Source of the DNA: Harmothoe impar
Taxonomy: Eukaryota > Annelida > Polychaeta > Phyllodocida > Polynoidae
NCBI GenBank assembly: GCA_947462335.1
Contig: OX381710.1
Location: 67,017,303 to 67,081,302, forward strand
Length of the DNA stretch: 64,000 nucleotides
Direction of reading: 5' to 3'
The notes beneath the pieces were generated by a model. That model saw nothing but the letters and a program-made list of their open reading frames with translations, did not search any database and was not told the origin of the DNA. Positions 61,901 through 64,000 of the stretch are shown one piece after another. A program made the translations under genes and the position numbers. The first letter of the stretch is position 1. Each line of letters starts with the position of its first letter.

Positions 61901-63490
61901 TATAGCCTCATCTCCCCTCTCACACCATATTGAATTTAGCTAGATAATGATATAAATCATTCTCTATATGCATAGTAATTGAATAGAACTGATATTTCTT
62001 TAGTCAATATCGGTTCTCTAGAGTATACAAGTATCATGCATCTCGTTGCTTGGTTGTGCACAGCCATAATAGCTTTTAATGCAGGTACCAGACTCACTCA
62101 AATTGTGATTTGCCTGAAAGGATCTGAATTTTAAGAACAGAACAAACATGTCATGAGGAGATCTGCTTGTACAAGAAGGGTTAAATAGCAGATGGGAGAT
62201 ATAGAGTGCTACCACGATGCACCCTGCTAACTGCGCAGTAATACTGTCCATGTAGAGCTCAGGGGCACCTGGTAATGGGTTAATATCTCATCATCTATAT
62301 AGTTGTGTTTGTGCCTTTTAGCCCTTTTGACACCACACATTATATTCAGGTCCATGCTATTTGTTGTCATCATGCACTGCCCCAGTACCTACGAGTAACT
62401 CCCTGGCACATGTACCAAACTGGTGTATCATGTTGACCCTTCGGGGGTGTATATATGTACCCTGTAGGGTCCGCATGGTGTAGGGTTCCAGGACTGTGTT
62501 CATGCATTATAATGACCTAGTGGTTAGTCCATTAAGAAAATCCACCACACATCTAATATGTGTGGGGGGAGGGGGACCTTTCTTTCTTGCCGAGTAGTTA
62601 ATTTTGCAATTTGTTTAACAAATGTTCTAGCTTGATTGGATGTTTTACACCAGGGAGTGCATACTAGCACAATTTGCATATCATATGGAATACTTGTCGT
62701 ACATGTAACTGCTCAACTTGACTACTGGTAATAAAATATAAAAGCACTATGCTGCCCTAAAAGGGCTGTATTTGGATGACACCCCTGAGGGGTGCCTGTT
62801 ATTTAGCAACAACTGTACTCTGGAATTGGCCAGCATGTGACTCACAACACAACATCAGGGTCAATGTGTACACCATGATACCATAAGTGCCCTCTGTTCT
62901 GCCAAACAATGTGATACATAAATGCCTTCAATGATTACACATATAACCTGCATACCCCCACTTCACACTGCCACTTTATGAGTACATAATTGATTCTCTT
63001 TGTGTGGACAACCACATAAGAGACAAAATAAGCAAGATGTGTAAGAATACTGTAGTTGGAATACACAAGTGAAACAAAAAACAAAATGTGCAAGCCTCAC
63101 TTGGTCTTTCCTTCAGTATTGCCTGGACATCTCGTACACAGAGTAGCACACAGAGCAGCATACTGAGTAGCACGATGTGAGCAGGCCACTTACTTAGTGC
63201 ATAGAATAGTACTCACAGTTCATCTCACAGAGCAGCACACAGAGCAGCACAAAGATCACAGGGGTTTCTTACACATGGCAGCTTTTCGGTGAACACATAT
63301 AGCCAGCCCCAGTAATTCAAGATTAGAAGCCGCTGCCTCTAATCCATCCTACCCCAAGTAGACTTAATCAATGCAGGTCTCAGAGGTCTGATTGAAACCG
63401 GTAACAGGATCAAACACTACAGTGTCTTTATGTGTAATCTAGGGCTCTGTATGTGACAGGCTCACTCTCTGTTTGTTTGTTACCAGCCCA
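58981..63490. repeat. Segmental duplication unit Y2
   Basis: Starts directly after Y1. It carries extra AT-rich DNA at about 59550-61170 and a smaller extra block at about 62527-62740. The conserved parts are listed under Y1. No gene is recognised, and the AT-rich insert has no repeat partner in this window. Confidence 0.85.
59930..61170. other. AT-rich insert of Y2 without recognised gene
   Basis: Absent from Y1. It contains open frames up to 105 codons (60897-61214), but the longest runs into the duplicated Y text at its end, so it is unlikely to be a gene. The ends were not resolved. Confidence 0.4.
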
Positions 63491-64000
63491 GCAAATAAAT
63501 GTGAAGTTGTGCTGGCCTTAGACACACCCAAGCTAATGCAATGAGATTGTCTTAGGTATTTTGCGGGGTGTGAGGCTGATTCAGGGAGATTTTGCTCTTG
63601 GGGATTGTTCATAATGCATGGTTGATGGTGTATCTCCATCTGCGTAATTTGCAAACTTATCCACAAAGCACATTTTGAAAAACAGCTAAAATTTAGAAAG
63701 GAGCTGGCATCAAGACCAAGTTTCACCTTTCAGCCTCTGATATAAAAAAGCAGCCCCAGGTACAGTCAACAGCCTCCAATATCCATTTCTGGTTGGCGGA
63801 CCTCTTTCCCGAGAAGAAATAAGAGTGAAATGTATGACCCTCCTTTGCCATTCTCTTACACCACCTTCTCCCCAGCCCCCAACCCCCACCCCCACCCCCA
63901 CCCCCTACGCCTGTTTGTAAATAATGACCACTCCCTTAAAGAGGGAAGGGCCAATAGAATATCAACATCCTTATCCTACTCCATCTAAACCAATGCCAAA
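63491..64000. other. Gene-free tail of the window
   Basis: Contains a C-rich (CCCCCA)n-like run at about 63875-63905. Nothing else is recognised. Confidence 0.5.

Overview
This window looks like nuclear DNA of an animal, most likely an invertebrate. It is AT-rich (roughly 60% by eye) and shows no operon layout. It is packed with MITE-like elements, foldback structures and microsatellites, and it holds scattered motifs resembling bilaterian CTCF sites. I cannot name the species. I find no convincing protein-coding gene: the longest open frame is 133 codons. Frames shared by duplicated copies are not preserved between those copies, so they behave as chance ORFs. I recognised no tRNA, rRNA or CRISPR array.

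Layout. (1) 1-3.7 kb: largely unique DNA with a 2.1-kb inverted-repeat structure (764-2851) built of degenerate 'gaccaacctaggt' motifs. (2) 3.7-48.2 kb: a hierarchical segmental duplication with three large tandem units, X1 (about 3765-12060), X2 (about 12690-26245) and X3 (about 26660-45685), plus a partial fourth (about 46690-48200). Each unit is itself built of older repeated modules. (3) 48.2-54.8 kb: mostly unique DNA with two small palindromic elements, a long (TA)n tract, G tracts and a CpG-rich block with good splice-like borders (53562-53915). (4) 54.8-63.5 kb: a second tandem duplication, Y1 (about 54780-58980) and Y2 (about 58981-63490).

The duplications are useful because X2 and X3 act as paired occupied and empty sites, so insertions can be bounded from the sequence itself. 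These are: a 2393-bp TTAA-flanked, piggyBac-like element in X2 (15991-18383); a 2400-bp TA-flanked element with long inverted ends in X3 (31809-34208); a 6490-bp foldback element in X3 (37316-43805); and a 222-bp TA-flanked MITE in X3 (45218-45439). A 479-bp TA-flanked MITE (40128-40606) is nested inside the foldback.

The most unusual object is the 6.49-kb foldback element. It starts TGTGGGGTC, ends GACCCCACA, and is flanked by the direct repeat GAGCT. The paralogous X2 site at 24652-24656 carries a single copy of the target (GAGAT). Its two arms face each other and consist almost wholly of a ~52-bp satellite arranged in a six-monomer higher-order repeat of about 314 bp. The left arm is about 1.1 kb and the right about 5.35 kb. 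Its outermost few hundred bases are nearly identical, and each tip carries its own nested palindrome. It encodes no recognisable protein.
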